Assembly (NCBI RefSeq): GCF_025024155.1 | Contig: NW_026251757.1 | Span: 1 to 64,000 of the forward strand | From: Gamsiella multidivaricata | Taxonomy: Eukaryota; Mortierellomycota; Mortierellomycetes; Mortierellales; Mortierellaceae | Direction: 5' to 3' | DNA length: 64,000 nt | Part shown: positions 46,045-56,502 of the stretch, piece by piece | Position numbering within the stretch: position 1 is the first letter of the stretch | Layout: every line of letters starts with the position of its first letter | The notes under the pieces: model-generated | Told to the model about the DNA's origin: nothing | What the model saw: the letters and a program-made list of their open reading frames with translations, nothing else | Database searches by the model: none | Made by a program: the position numbers and the translations under genes

Positions 46045-49041
46045 ATGTTAGGACATGCCCGCCTATATCCATCGACATATCACAGCAGGTCCTTCCAATT
46101 CACAGACAGCAAACACATGCATGCACACCACGACTTTGGCCAGCATAGCCACCATGTTGCAGTATCAGAGGGATCATTCGCATCATCCACATCCGCTGCA
46201 TCCGATATCAAGGATGACATCAATTTTCATGATTACATCCATGCCAAGCACGACGATGAAAAGGATGTCGACTATACTCGGCATACATTGGACTCTTCAA
46301 TGCCAGACCATCCCTCGGCAGATGGATCAAACATCATGAACGATTTGCAGACAAACGCGGGAGTCCATAGTAGGAACGGTGACGATAGCACAGTCGGCAG
46401 TAACAATGCTCATCAATCTTCACCAACCCCTCAAGGAACCGACACTCATCTGAGCCAGTCCGATATGGGCCATCTCTATGGATCTACATCACACCATTAT
46501 GCACCCTTTGACCATGTGCCTCCACCAACGCAGGATCTGTTCCGAACCCTTATGGAGGAGCTCCAGGCACAGGCCGCTATCCAACGGGACCAATTCCTGG
46601 CATCGTCGACAAAACACGATTCGTCGTCAACGGAGACAGACTATTCATTCGGTGGACATCAGACGAGGACGTTGCCTAAATTTATGATGGAACCCCTTGA
46701 CTTTCTGTCCGCCAACTATGAATCCTGCCTTGAGCCTGGATCGGATACGAATACTGGATCGGTCACAGCTATGGTGAACCACTCATTTCAACAAGCTTTT
46801 GAAGCCATGAGTCAAAGCCAGGTTTCTTCATCATTGGCAGCTACATCCTCGATACCTCCGCATTCATGTCCCGCGCCTTCCATCTCAGAAATGCACAAAG
46901 GGAGTGTAAATGCTGGTATTTCCAACGAGTCCAACCCTAGGAAGCGGTCAATATCGGATAACGACGACTCTCATATGTACAGTAACAATGGCGGCACCAC
47001 CACACCGCCACCCAACTCATCCAACCACGAGCATCAGTCGCCGCCTACCCAGGATTTGTTCCGCATGCTCATGGAGGAGCTTGAAACTCAGGCGGCTATC
47101 CAGCGCGACCAGTTCTTGGCGTCCACAATGAGGTCTGACGGCCCTGAAGCCGGAATGAACTCGACCGAATTTTCGTTCAGCGGCAACAGCCATAGTAGTC
47201 AGCATCTTCATCAAAGCCAACATCACCACGCAAGGTTGCCGCGGTTTGTCATGGAGCCGTTCGATTTTCTCTCGCAGGACTACGGAGACATGCAGGTAGA
47301 TGGCACAGCCAATCAGTCAGTGGAGGCCACGCATGATGTTTTCATGGGTCAGGCATCGTCTTCTGGCTCTCAAGATGTAACAGCGACATCCGCCGAGTCA
47401 GCGACGGAGCAGCTAACAACACCACCTTTGTTGCCCTCGGGAGACGGGCATTTGTCGCCACCAACGCAGAACTTGTTCCGCACATTAATGGAAGAGCTGG
47501 AGACACAAGCAGCATTCCAACGTGATCAAGTGCTGGCGAAGACAACAGGGACAGCGCCAAGAGTGGACCCGGACGAGTATGTATTTAATGGTCAGCATCT
47601 GAGACCATTGCCGAGGTTCATGTTTGAACCGATGGATTTTCTCTCCGCGGGTTACGAGTCATGCCTTGATGGTGGCATGACAGGCCAACACTCACTCATT
47701 GCCGGGGATACGCTACGATTAATGACAAGTACCAGCTCATCTACCTCTGAAAAAGTATTACGTCCGAGTAGCTCAAGCAGTCGAGTTCCAAAAAGGCCAC
47801 CACGTACCAGTAACTATAAGACGATCTTACCTCATCGACCAAAGCTTCTCACAATCTTGCCTAGCGAGAATGCTACTGCAGATCATCCACAATCTGCCAA
47901 TCCCGTCAAGAAGAGGAGGCTGGATGGCGGCGGAGATGTAATATCCACTAGAGCCCCGACTTCGCCAATACCCAATACTATGACCTCTCCCCTTGGACCT
48001 GAGAGGCAGGATAGCCAAGGGTCGCCCATTTCATCCACAGCCATGTCGGGGGTATCCAACACCAACTATACTAATACAACCAGCACCGCAAACAGTTTTG
48101 ATGGAACTTCAGAGGGCGCAGCCGCATCGACAAAACGACCGTGGACACTCAAAGAAGAAGCATTGCTGTTAAAACTGTTTTCGAAACGGACACCAATCAA
48201 GGAGATCGCCCAGACCTTGGACCGCACTGTCCACTCTGTTCGATCTCGTCGCCAAATTTTGACCGACCCTGGATTTGTCAAGGGCAAAGGACATGGAGTC
48301 TCAAGGCGCAGTAAGCAGGATTCGGCTACGACGACAAAGCTACCGACGTATGCACAAATGGCGTTCCTGTCCTTGGCTTGGCTACCAGATATGGAGGGGA
48401 CTTTGAATGATGTGGCGGCAATGGTTGAAAAGCTGTTCAGTCGACATTTGAACCGCATTCCTCGCACAGGACACAAGAACCTGCAGATCTGGAGGGCGCA
48501 AATCTCAGACGCACTGGCACACGAGAAAGGTCAACCTCGTCCACGGTTTGAGAGCCTTGGCGTCAAGCAAGGGAGACAGTGGGTTTATCGGTTGACCAGG
48601 TTTGGGAAGGGGATGGTCAAGGCCATGGATGGAGTGGAAGCTATTTGCCAGGACTTATTGAAGAGCAATGAAGCTGGTATGGCGACATCACATGGTGGCG
48701 ACCTAAACAGTGATACTGGGGCTGCGAGGCGAGATGGAGATGAACATCTGAGCTGTGGCTCTGGTGCGGATGCTGGAATTGGACAAGGACAAGGATATGG
48801 CTACAGCTATCGACCTCCCGATGTGAGACAAAAGACTGGAAGGAGGTCGAGAGCCTCACGTAAGGCTGCTGCAAAGGTCAAGGAGCAGGCGGACTCTGGT
48901 AACACGCCAGAGACACCAACAGAGCGAGCGGCGAATGCGATAGCAAACGCCATGGATGCCATGGCAGGAGCTATGACGAAAATGATGGCGCTTGAGGATG
49001 AACGGGCGGCAGCTAGCGGCGTATCTCCCAGGAGCACGTAG
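46045..49041 (+). CDS. Myb/SANT-like protein with triplicated N-terminal module
   Basis: Single-exon 998-residue protein. A Myb/SANT-like domain lies at about residues 698-745 (RPWTLKEEALLLKLFSKR, EIAQTLDRTVHSVRSRR), so a DNA-binding or chromatin role is likely. Its N-terminal half contains three copies of a two-part module. Part one is PPTQDLFRTLMEELQAQAA and relatives at about residues 159, 333 and 472. Part two is LPKFMMEPLDFLSANY and relatives at about 210, 398 and 522. Between them sit low-complexity Ser/His/Asn stretches. A basic stretch (PVKKRRLDGG) at about residue 630 may be a nuclear signal. The first 30 residues are less certain; later ATGs could be the start. Confidence 0.8.
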   Translation: MLGHARLYPSTYHSRSFQFTDSKHMHAHHDFGQHSHHVAVSEGSFASSTSAASDIKDDINFHDYIHAKHDDEKDVDYTRHTLDSSMPDHPSADGSNIMNDLQTNAGVHSRNGDDSTVGSNNAHQSSPTPQGTDTHLSQSDMGHLYGSTSHHYAPFDHVPPPTQDLFRTLMEELQAQAAIQRDQFLASSTKHDSSSTETDYSFGGHQTRTLPKFMMEPLDFLSANYESCLEPGSDTNTGSVTAMVNHSFQQAFEAMSQSQVSSSLAATSSIPPHSCPAPSISEMHKGSVNAGISNESNPRKRSISDNDDSHMYSNNGGTTTPPPNSSNHEHQSPPTQDLFRMLMEELETQAAIQRDQFLASTMRSDGPEAGMNSTEFSFSGNSHSSQHLHQSQHHHARLPRFVMEPFDFLSQDYGDMQVDGTANQSVEATHDVFMGQASSSGSQDVTATSAESATEQLTTPPLLPSGDGHLSPPTQNLFRTLMEELETQAAFQRDQVLAKTTGTAPRVDPDEYVFNGQHLRPLPRFMFEPMDFLSAGYESCLDGGMTGQHSLIAGDTLRLMTSTSSSTSEKVLRPSSSSSRVPKRPPRTSNYKTILPHRPKLLTILPSENATADHPQSANPVKKRRLDGGGDVISTRAPTSPIPNTMTSPLGPERQDSQGSPISSTAMSGVSNTNYTNTTSTANSFDGTSEGAAASTKRPWTLKEEALLLKLFSKRTPIKEIAQTLDRTVHSVRSRRQILTDPGFVKGKGHGVSRRSKQDSATTTKLPTYAQMAFLSLAWLPDMEGTLNDVAAMVEKLFSRHLNRIPRTGHKNLQIWRAQISDALAHEKGQPRPRFESLGVKQGRQWVYRLTRFGKGMVKAMDGVEAICQDLLKSNEAGMATSHGGDLNSDTGAARRDGDEHLSCGSGADAGIGQGQGYGYSYRPPDVRQKTGRRSRASRKAAAKVKEQADSGNTPETPTERAANAIANAMDAMAGAMTKMMALEDERAAASGVSPRST

Positions 49042-49362
49042 TAGATTCTAGACAAGAGAGTAGGCCCTATTTTCCGTTTAGAACCAAGATGAAGAATTAG
49101 AGCAATTGGAGTGGCGGGCTCCCCGAAACGGGGCTTCGCTTTGTACATTATCAAGAAAAACACCTCAATAAACCCCTTCCTCTTCCTCATGTACAGTACG
49201 CATTTCAGCAATTCACTTGAACGATTGTCTGCCAGACTGTTGCGCACACTTCCGACTAGATCCAGGAAACCTTATTTGTCTCAGGAACTGTCCCTGTGGG
49301 CACATCCATTCAAGTTGTGCGATGCATTCCATGACCTAAACTATGCCCTCCTATTGATCACG

Positions 49363-51441
49363 ATGTCGATGCTCCTCCCTTCCAGAAGGTCCCTCGCTGG
49401 TCAAGAAAAGATACATGTCTTTGACATCCCAGAGCTCCTATTACCCATCTGCGCCTACCTCTCCCCACACGACATCCTGCAATGCACACTTCTGTCACGA
49501 CATTTCCATGCCTTGTGCATCCCAATCCTTTATGCACACATCTCGATCACGACCCCCTTCCAGTTTTATCGATTCCGCACACCTGAGGCACAGGCTGCCC
49601 TCGCAAGAAACAGCATACATATTCGGTCGTTCAATACCCAATACTACAGTCTACTGCGGTGTCTCCTTTCGGATTCTGTGAACCTTCACAACCTGACACA
49701 TCTCGAGTTTTCGCGGGCGTGTCGATTCACCGATCCAGAGGTACCTCGAGGGTTCCGTTCGATATCTCCATCTCAATGGGGTAACTACGTATTAAAGGAC
49801 CAAGATATCGACAAGACGAAGGATCTTCAGGAACGAACAGAAGGAGGGGCAAGACAAGAGACGATCGATTACAAACCAGATGACATTGCGATTATATACG
49901 AACGGAACACGGAGACAAGGGCCAGGAATGCTCTTGGTCTGTTTGACGAGACATTGCTTATTGCCATGTTGGAAAAATGCCACCGGCTATCTGTCTTTGC
50001 GATGGTTGGGTTTCCCTTCGACCACGACCAGTTGATCCGACGGATTGGCGATCGACTGGCAGGCCCTGATTGCACCCGTCAACAAACCCTTGGTAATATG
50101 GCCAGCTCTTTCTCAATGCCATCACATTCAGTATCTTCGACAAGACAACATCTGGGTTTGAGGAAGCTGGAATTGACGAATCACCATTATTGTCGCGTGA
50201 AAGCCATATCGATTGAATACCTGTTGAACCATTGCACGCCCGAGCTGGAGGAGCTACTGTTATCGATTTCGTTCGGAAGCAGGGCAGAAGTCGGGTCCGA
50301 CGAGCAGGATATGGAAGACTTGGATAAGCAGAGCGTCGATCCAGGCGTAGAGCTATTACAACAAATAGTATCTGATTTGAAGGACGATGGACGCGAGTGG
50401 AATCTTAGACGGCTGGCTATTAAGGGAGATCTAAGTGGTCCTGGTCCATTAGTCTGGCTGCCGCTACTGCGGAGGTGCACACGACTGCAGGATCTTTGCG
50501 TGGATCTATTCACGAATGCGTCTCTTGAACAACTAGCGCTGACATTGAGCCAGTGCTGCCCAAGAATCGCCGAGATGACTCTCAGATGTATGGCCGGTGG
50601 CCCACAGGATGATTCACGGATTGCAGATTTGATCCGATCCTCGGTATCGTGGAAGCAGCTCTCCATTTCATTCCTGCATGGATTTGGACCTCTTTCGACG
50701 GCAGCATTGATCAAGCACTCCAGTGCTCTCGAGACACTCATTCTCGAAGAATGCGATGGATTCACCAGTGAGGATATTCAGACGATATTGAGCTCGTGTC
50801 CTAGGCTGAAGACATTCCGAGCGATGACATCGAATGGCATGGACTTTTCGAGCACGGTGTATCTGGATGCGCATGAGATGGTGGACTCGCCCTGGATGTG
50901 CCATCGGCTCGAAAACCTGAAGCTGGTGATCACAGGCATCGCGCGTCCGGATCTACAGATCGATCAATATGGACAGCCGCTCACCGGCCCTTTACACGAC
51001 GGCACGATCACAGGGTTTGAGCTTCAGCGAATTGTCTACCAGCAACTTGGAAAGCTGGCTCGACTGCAGGAGTTATGGCTCGGACACGACAAGCAGGACC
51101 TGGACGATGAGGAGAATTATCATTTGACGGATATGGAGGGACATTGGCGGTTCATTGATCCGGACGAGCAGTTTGAATGTCTCGAGTTTTCGCTGAGGAG
51201 CGGACTGGATTTGTTAGCAGGACTGAAGGAGCTGCGGGTGGTGAATTTGGATAGGATGAAGACTCGGATTGGGCTGTCAGAGGTGCAGTGGATGACCAGG
51301 GAGTGGCCGAAGCTGGAGAGGATCATTGGTCTGGTGGTGCAGGGTGAGAAGGTACCGAAGCACGTCCAATGGCTGTATGATCATCGACCAGATATCGAGC
51401 TTCCCCCAGTCCTTGGCAACTTTGTCACAACCTTTTCTTGA
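49363..51441 (+). CDS. F-box/LRR-type protein
   Basis: 692 residues from the ATG at 49363, in frame with open sequence back to 49111, but the upstream part is Phe/Lys-rich leader-like text. An F-box-like motif lies at about residues 18-60: FDIPELLLPICAYLSPHDIL, LLSRHFHALC, PILYAHI. Irregular leucine-rich repeats follow (NLHNLTHLEFSRAC, LQDLCVDLFTNASLEQLAL, ALETLILEECDGFTSEDIQ). Such proteins are common and expanded in Mortierellaceae and usually act as SCF ubiquitin-ligase substrate adaptors; target unknown. The gene lies tandem after the Myb gene with a 320-bp gap. Confidence 0.82.
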   Translation: MSMLLPSRRSLAGQEKIHVFDIPELLLPICAYLSPHDILQCTLLSRHFHALCIPILYAHISITTPFQFYRFRTPEAQAALARNSIHIRSFNTQYYSLLRCLLSDSVNLHNLTHLEFSRACRFTDPEVPRGFRSISPSQWGNYVLKDQDIDKTKDLQERTEGGARQETIDYKPDDIAIIYERNTETRARNALGLFDETLLIAMLEKCHRLSVFAMVGFPFDHDQLIRRIGDRLAGPDCTRQQTLGNMASSFSMPSHSVSSTRQHLGLRKLELTNHHYCRVKAISIEYLLNHCTPELEELLLSISFGSRAEVGSDEQDMEDLDKQSVDPGVELLQQIVSDLKDDGREWNLRRLAIKGDLSGPGPLVWLPLLRRCTRLQDLCVDLFTNASLEQLALTLSQCCPRIAEMTLRCMAGGPQDDSRIADLIRSSVSWKQLSISFLHGFGPLSTAALIKHSSALETLILEECDGFTSEDIQTILSSCPRLKTFRAMTSNGMDFSSTVYLDAHEMVDSPWMCHRLENLKLVITGIARPDLQIDQYGQPLTGPLHDGTITGFELQRIVYQQLGKLARLQELWLGHDKQDLDDEENYHLTDMEGHWRFIDPDEQFECLEFSLRSGLDLLAGLKELRVVNLDRMKTRIGLSEVQWMTREWPKLERIIGLVVQGEKVPKHVQWLYDHRPDIELPPVLGNFVTTFS

Positions 51442-51749
51442 ACGTATTTTCTTATTTTCGAAAGGGAGGGGTACAAAGGAAGCGACCAAATAAAAGCCGT
51501 TCTGTTTTTTGTTGTTGCGGTGCTTCCACGTGGTGAGCAACAAACTCTATTTTTCTGCACGATCGTCTGTGCGCCACGTTGCACTCGCTGTGTGCGACTC
51601 CTGTCTTGAAGACAATGCTCCTTCCCACATGTGCATCTTTTCTTTATTTTTCTCCATTCATCAACAACAACTATTTCACACTTTTACCGCTACGGCCCTC
51701 TAAACTACACTTCACCTTTTCTATCGCTTCCATATATCGTTCCTGAACA

Positions 51750-52346
51750 ATGACAGTGTCCGGCAGCTCCTTTGTGGCATCTCTGCCCCACTATCCCTCT
51801 TCGTCTCTGTCATTCTCTCTTCGTTCGATATTGATCCTCGCCTCCATAATCCTTTACATCCTTCATAATACCTTCCCTGAAATCTCAATACCTGGCAGCA
51901 GCTCGCCAACACCATCGAGTCGTCCGTCCGAAACATACACCAGCACAGCGAATGGTCGACCGGCTGTTGACAGCTCAAGGCCAAGAAAAACGCCCACACG
52001 ATTTGGAGAACCCATACGGTCGAGTCATGCTGCATATTCGTCGTCTTTCTATGATCGACAACAGCAGCAGCAGCAGCAACAGCAGCGTCACAGTCACCGA
52101 ACCCGTCACAGGTCCCCTCTGGATCAGTTGTATGCCGATTTTAACGACTTCACTGCTGCATCTGAGCACCAATCTCAACGAAACACAGCCTTCTCGGATT
52201 CGGGCTCGACCTGTGCAGGATATTATTGTATCGAGACTCAGACATGCGTGAGCGAGCCGATCCATTGCCCCTGCCCCTCAGTGATAGACACCAAATGCTG
52301 GCGAGGCGATTGGTATGTTTGCTATCGGGACGAACGCGAATGCTAG
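51750..52346 (+). CDS. Lcl2-like Cys-rich secretory-pathway protein
   Basis: 198 residues, single exon. A hydrophobic segment at about residues 24-42 (LRSILILASIILYILHNTF) would act as signal anchor. A Ser/Pro/Arg linker with a Q9 run (CAGCAG repeats at 52050-52077) follows. The C-terminus is a compact Cys domain: CAGYYCIETQTCVSEPIHCPCPS, with CWRGDWYVCYRDEREC at the end. The xYxC...C..xxxxCPCP pattern is that of fungal Lcl2 (long chronological lifespan protein 2), linked in yeast to ER-associated degradation. Assignment rests on this motif only. Confidence 0.62.
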   Translation: MTVSGSSFVASLPHYPSSSLSFSLRSILILASIILYILHNTFPEISIPGSSSPTPSSRPSETYTSTANGRPAVDSSRPRKTPTRFGEPIRSSHAAYSSSFYDRQQQQQQQQQRHSHRTRHRSPLDQLYADFNDFTAASEHQSQRNTAFSDSGSTCAGYYCIETQTCVSEPIHCPCPSVIDTKCWRGDWYVCYRDEREC

Positions 52347-52639
52347 AACGCTTTTACAAAGTCCTAGCCCAAGTGTATATAAGGATATGTCTGTACAATA
52401 AAATGCATATAAACTTAGCTATTGCTGCTATGCAATGGGACTCTTCCTTGTTTGCATGCGATGCCAGCCTGGGCTTGCTGAGCACAGCGCGATGGATCTA
52501 GATTTTTAGGTCACTTGTAAAAAAAGTCTCTCTCTCATATAGTCTCCGCCACCATTTTGTCACTCCAGCTTTTATGGACACAAATGGTTTAGAAAAAAGA
52601 TATGGGACGCAAAAAATAGGCGTAGGTTGCATGTTTGGA

Positions 52640-53300
52640 TTACTCCATCAAGGGTGCCTTGCGCATGGCAGGCGGATCGGAGGGCCGGAGGAAGGCAGCT
52701 GGGATAATGTAGTTCTTTGCTTTGGCCTGGGTTTGTTCAACACTCAAAGCACTCAGCGCTTGAAAAAACGGCTTGTCATCAGAGTAAGTCCTAATGAGTG
52801 TCTTTTGTTGCTGTCCCAAAGAGGAGGAATGTCTAATGTATACTCCCGTATCTGTCTGCACTATTTAGGCAAAGAGCTTTGGAATATGCCGTGCTGGGCG
52901 CACACGAGTAGTATACAAGCGCAAAATATCCCCGTGTGGACTGTAACCAGTTCCTGATCAAGCTTCCGTTTCGTTCGTTCTAAATATTATCCTGGATGCC
53001 GTGTGCTGTTACAAACCCCTGAAAGATCCTGCAATATTAGCAGCAGCTTTGGGTCCGTTCGTATCTGCAATAGAAAGCAGGAACAAAAAACGAGCAGTTG
53101 ACCAGGACCCTTCAACACCAACCACAGCGAGTAGGGGCCAGAATTGTCAAACGCCAGCAGATCCCGGCTCATCAGTTACCATATGCAAACCGCAGTAGGA
53201 GCCGCGAAGACACCGCTAGATCAACGCGACTTGTTAGGCTTGAAAGCTCCAGGAACAATTTGTAAGTAACAGTCATTCTCTTTTTGCTTGCTTTGCTTGT
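52640..53300 (-). CDS. Possible small multi-exon gene, unknown
   Basis: Minus-strand exon-like pieces occur without a convincing whole. The last one, ending at 52640, reads FFQALSALSVEQTQAKA and NYIIPAAFLRPSDPPAM after a plausible acceptor (GACAAG). Others are TNGPKAAANIAGSFRG near 53040-53085 and IVPGAFKPNKSR near 53225-53262. Splice sites joining them are not clear, and I do not recognise a family. Confidence 0.27.
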
Positions 53301-53557
53301 TGTATTATTAATATGTCTCCTGACCGCGTATTCCTCTGAATTGGACGCAGACGCTACTAGTAAAGGCATAAACAGGCGTGTTCGATAGAAGTGTTTAAAT
53401 GTGTTCGTCATATTGGAAATGAAATATGCGAGATGCGAATTGTATTTGTACATGTTGATGATAAATCAAACGCTGATTTACACAATCAAAAACTAAGGAA
53501 TCAGAGATCTGCAGATGCTCAAGCTGCCATGATCATGTTCGATTACTGCTACTCCAT

Positions 53558-55787
53558 CTATGCCTGGTGGGTTTCCGCCAGCCTGCCCTTGTTGTTGGCA
53601 AAGCTGTTGAATTCAGACGCAAGGAATAGAAGAACAGATATCAGTTTCCATCATTTCATTGATCTAGAATGCACTCGATCGTACGATGAAGTAGAATCAT
53701 TTTTTTTACCTCAGATATGCGTTCCAGGCAATTCCGACGACACTGACGAAAGGCAGACGCAGCTGCAGCGGCATCACACTATCATATTCGATGATGGCAA
53801 AAAGTTCAAATGCTTAGTACGAATATTAAAGACGCCAGACCAAACGATAACTCCAAGTAAGGTCCGTTCGAGTAATTGGACGTTACCTAAAGTTCACCAG
53901 TTGGACCAATGGCCAGACAGCGTAGTTGGCCTTCAATGCATCAATGTATGTCTATTATCCATACAGATATACAAAAAAAAAAAAAAAAAATCGGGTCAGT
54001 AAGTGGTACCAATGCGGGTGCCATGTCTTTCCCGAAAAGTATGTGCGCGTGTGCGGCGGTAAACGTACACTGTTCAGCTTGTCCTTGATTTCCTCGATTC
54101 CTCCACCCTCCAGGACCGTCAGACCCGAGAACAAGAGCGCAAGACCAACGGGCGCAAACAGGACCTGATCCCCTACCATCCTCTTAAGGGCCGGCGTCAT
54201 GGTCTGGACAAACTTGGAATTTGGAGCGGGAATCTTTGTGGCTGCTACCGAGCTGACCGCAGGGTTGGAGGTGCTCTGGATAGGGAATTTCTTGTCCAAG
54301 ACAGTGTACCAACCATGTATGATAGGTGCAACCGAGAAGTTGTACAGCATGAAGCGTCCCATTCGTGCAAAATCGAATGAAGAGTCGGAGGTAGAAGGCA
54401 TACGCTCCTTGACCGCGTCCTTACCACCCTGGATCATCTCCTGTCCAGCCTTCTGATATCCCTCGGCCATATCCCTGGCTCCTTCCATGCCACGTTCCCT
54501 GACTTCCTTGGTGGTTTGCTGACCAAACGTCTTGACATGGTCAACTCCAGCTTCGACGGTCTCCTTGGCGTGGGTGACACCTTGCTTGACTTTGTCCTTT
54601 GCATGCTCCACACCCTCTTTGACTCTATCCTTGGCGTGCTCGGTTTCTTCCATGGCCCTGTCCTTGGCGTGGTCGATGCCATGCTTGATGCTATCCTGAC
54701 CCTTTTGGGTATACTGAGACACTTTGTCCTTGATCTTATCCTTGCCCATTTGAGTCATCTCTTCGCCCGCCTTCTTGTATCCTTCTGCCATGTCCTTGGC
54801 TCCTTCCGTACCACGCTCCTTGACTTCCTTGACAGTCTGCTGGCCGAAAGTCTTGAGATGGTCAGCTCCAGCCTCAACGGTTTCCTTCGCGGTCTGGGCC
54901 TTGCCCTTGGCGTGATCGATGCCATTCTTGGCACTCTCCTGACCATTCTGGGTATACTGAGACACTTTGTCCTTGATCTTATCCTTGCCCATTTGAGTCA
55001 TCTCTTCACCTGCCTTCTTGTATCCTTCTGCCATATCCTTGGCTCCTTCCATACCACGCTCCTTGACCTCCTTGACAGTCTGCTGGCCAAAAGTCTTGAT
55101 GTGGTCGGCTCCAGCCTCAACGGTCTCCTTCGCGGACTGGGCCTTACCCTTGGCGTGAGTGACACCTTCCTTGACCTTATCCTTCGCATGATCTAAATCA
55201 GCCTTAGCCTTATCGTGGGTATGTTCAGAACCCTCCTTGACCTTGTCTTTTGCATGGTCAACGCCTTCCTTAGCCTTGTCCTTTGCGCTGCTCATCTTGT
55301 CCTTGGCATTGTCGACACTTTCTTTGACTTTATCCTTACCCATTTGAGTCATCTCTTCGCCCGCCTTCTTGTATCCTTCTGCCATATCCTTGGCTCCCTC
55401 CATACCACGCTCCTTGACCTCCTTGACAGTCTGCTGGCCAAAAGTCTTGATGTGGTCGGCTCCAGCCTCAACGGTTTCTTTTGCAGACTGGGCCGTACCC
55501 TTTGCTTGATCGATTCCTGATTGGACTTTGTCCTGGACATTGCCCTGCTGGTGTGGTTCATGTAGTTGCTGCTCAATGTCTTGGCCCAGCTCGCGTGCAC
55601 CCTCTTTGGTACGCTGCTTCAGAGAGTGTGCGGTGGATGTGGCAGTCGTTGATGGGGCGAGATATTTCTGAGTGAGAGTGTCCGAGACACCGGCGAGGAG
55701 TGCATTGGTGGTGCAGATGGTCAGGATGGGGCGAGCTTGGTACTGGCGGTTGTAGAACGCATAGGCTGATTTGAAAGCGTGGGCCAT
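53558..55787 (-). CDS. Mpv17/PMP22-family membrane protein with a ~400-residue LEA-like insertion
   Basis: Four exons: 54069-55787, 53887-53951, 53710-53778 and 53558-53603, in frame, giving 632 residues. The N-terminus is the first Mpv17 helix (AFYNRQYQARPILTICTTNALLAG then SDTLTQKYL, about residues 10-43). From about 440 the rest of the Mpv17 fold continues: FDFARMGRFMLYNF, PIIHGWYTVLDKKFP, ALKRMVGDQVLFAPV, then ALKANYAVWPLVQLVNF and the signature VSVVGIAWNAYLS. Between them lie about 400 residues of LEA/apolipoprotein-like amphipathic repeats (AKDMAEGYKKAGEEM, VDHAKDKVKEG). Four near-identical units of about 75 residues recur at DNA level. Normal family members have about 180-220 residues and sit in mitochondrial or peroxisomal membranes. 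Confidence 0.88.
54430..55530 (-). repeat. Tandem LEA-like coding repeats inside the Mpv17 gene
   Basis: Four DNA-level copies of a unit encoding ETVEAGADHIKTFGQQTV, KEVKERGMEGAKDMAEGYKK and AGEEMTQMGKDK are centred near 55415, 55060, 54820 and 54505. Between them lie shorter HAKDKVKEG-type undecamer repeats. The first three units are nearly identical in nucleotides; the last is more diverged (AGQEMIQGGKDAVKE). Confidence 0.85.
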
Positions 55788-56502
55788 TTTCTGAGGTATG
55801 TAGCAGATGAGGTTGGGGTGAGTGACAAGACTGAAAGAGTGGGATTATGGGAAGATATGGAAAGCAGAGGGGGATGGAGGATCGATGGTTCTTTAAAAAG
55901 GAAGTGGAGAGGGAGAAAAGGGCGTTTGACTGACAGCATGGCAACATCATTGGGCAAGATGAGTCGTCCCGTCATTATTAGTCCTTTGGATCATCATGAT
56001 GACCGCACAGACAGCAGTCGCGCATAGCGCGCACGCACCTAACACGCACACACACCAAACTCACATACACTAAATTATATACTAGTACGAGTATGTATTC
56101 AAATGCACGAATATATGCGGTCTATGCGGAGCATGCTGTGCGCAACCACTTTGTGCAAGCCCAGCAAGAGGGGTCTGTGGCGCGTATTATAGTCGACCTA
56201 GTTGTACGAATAGGGTAAGGGGCAGACACTGTTTTCTGGTATCCCCTGGACACCTCCAAGTCGTTGGCCATGTTTTTCTTTTTATATTTTTACCCCATAG
56301 CATGGCCATATGCATCCATTGGCCTGGGCCGTTCGATCGCCGCGGAATATACAACCTCATTTACCAATTATTCAGAGACAGATTTAAGGTTACTCTCTCT
56401 CTCTCTCTCTCTTCTTCTCTCTTCTTCTCTCTTCGCTTTTCTTCTCTTTTCTTCTCTTTTCTTCTCTCTCTTGCTATCATTCACCTGCCGGCTCCACCGA
56501 CT
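55788..56502. promoter_or_regulatory. Divergent intergenic region of Mpv17-like and fucosyltransferase genes
   Basis: About 715 bp between two divergent ATGs. It contains CA-rich text (ACACGCACACACACC at about 56040), a TCTCTC/TTCTC pyrimidine tract at about 56394-56470 immediately before the fucosyltransferase start, and no gene. Confidence 0.45.

Noticed and set aside
53391..54002. 203-codon plus-strand ORF
   Set aside because: Lies opposite the last three exons of the Mpv17-like gene, whose splice sites and conserved residues are convincing.
54516..55196. 226-codon hydrophobic plus-strand ORF
   Set aside because: Antisense reading of the LEA-like repeats; Leu/Phe-rich only because the coding strand is Lys/Glu-rich.
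54430..55530. CRISPR-like or satellite array
   Set aside because: The repeats are coding, long, and keep the reading frame; they are protein repeats.
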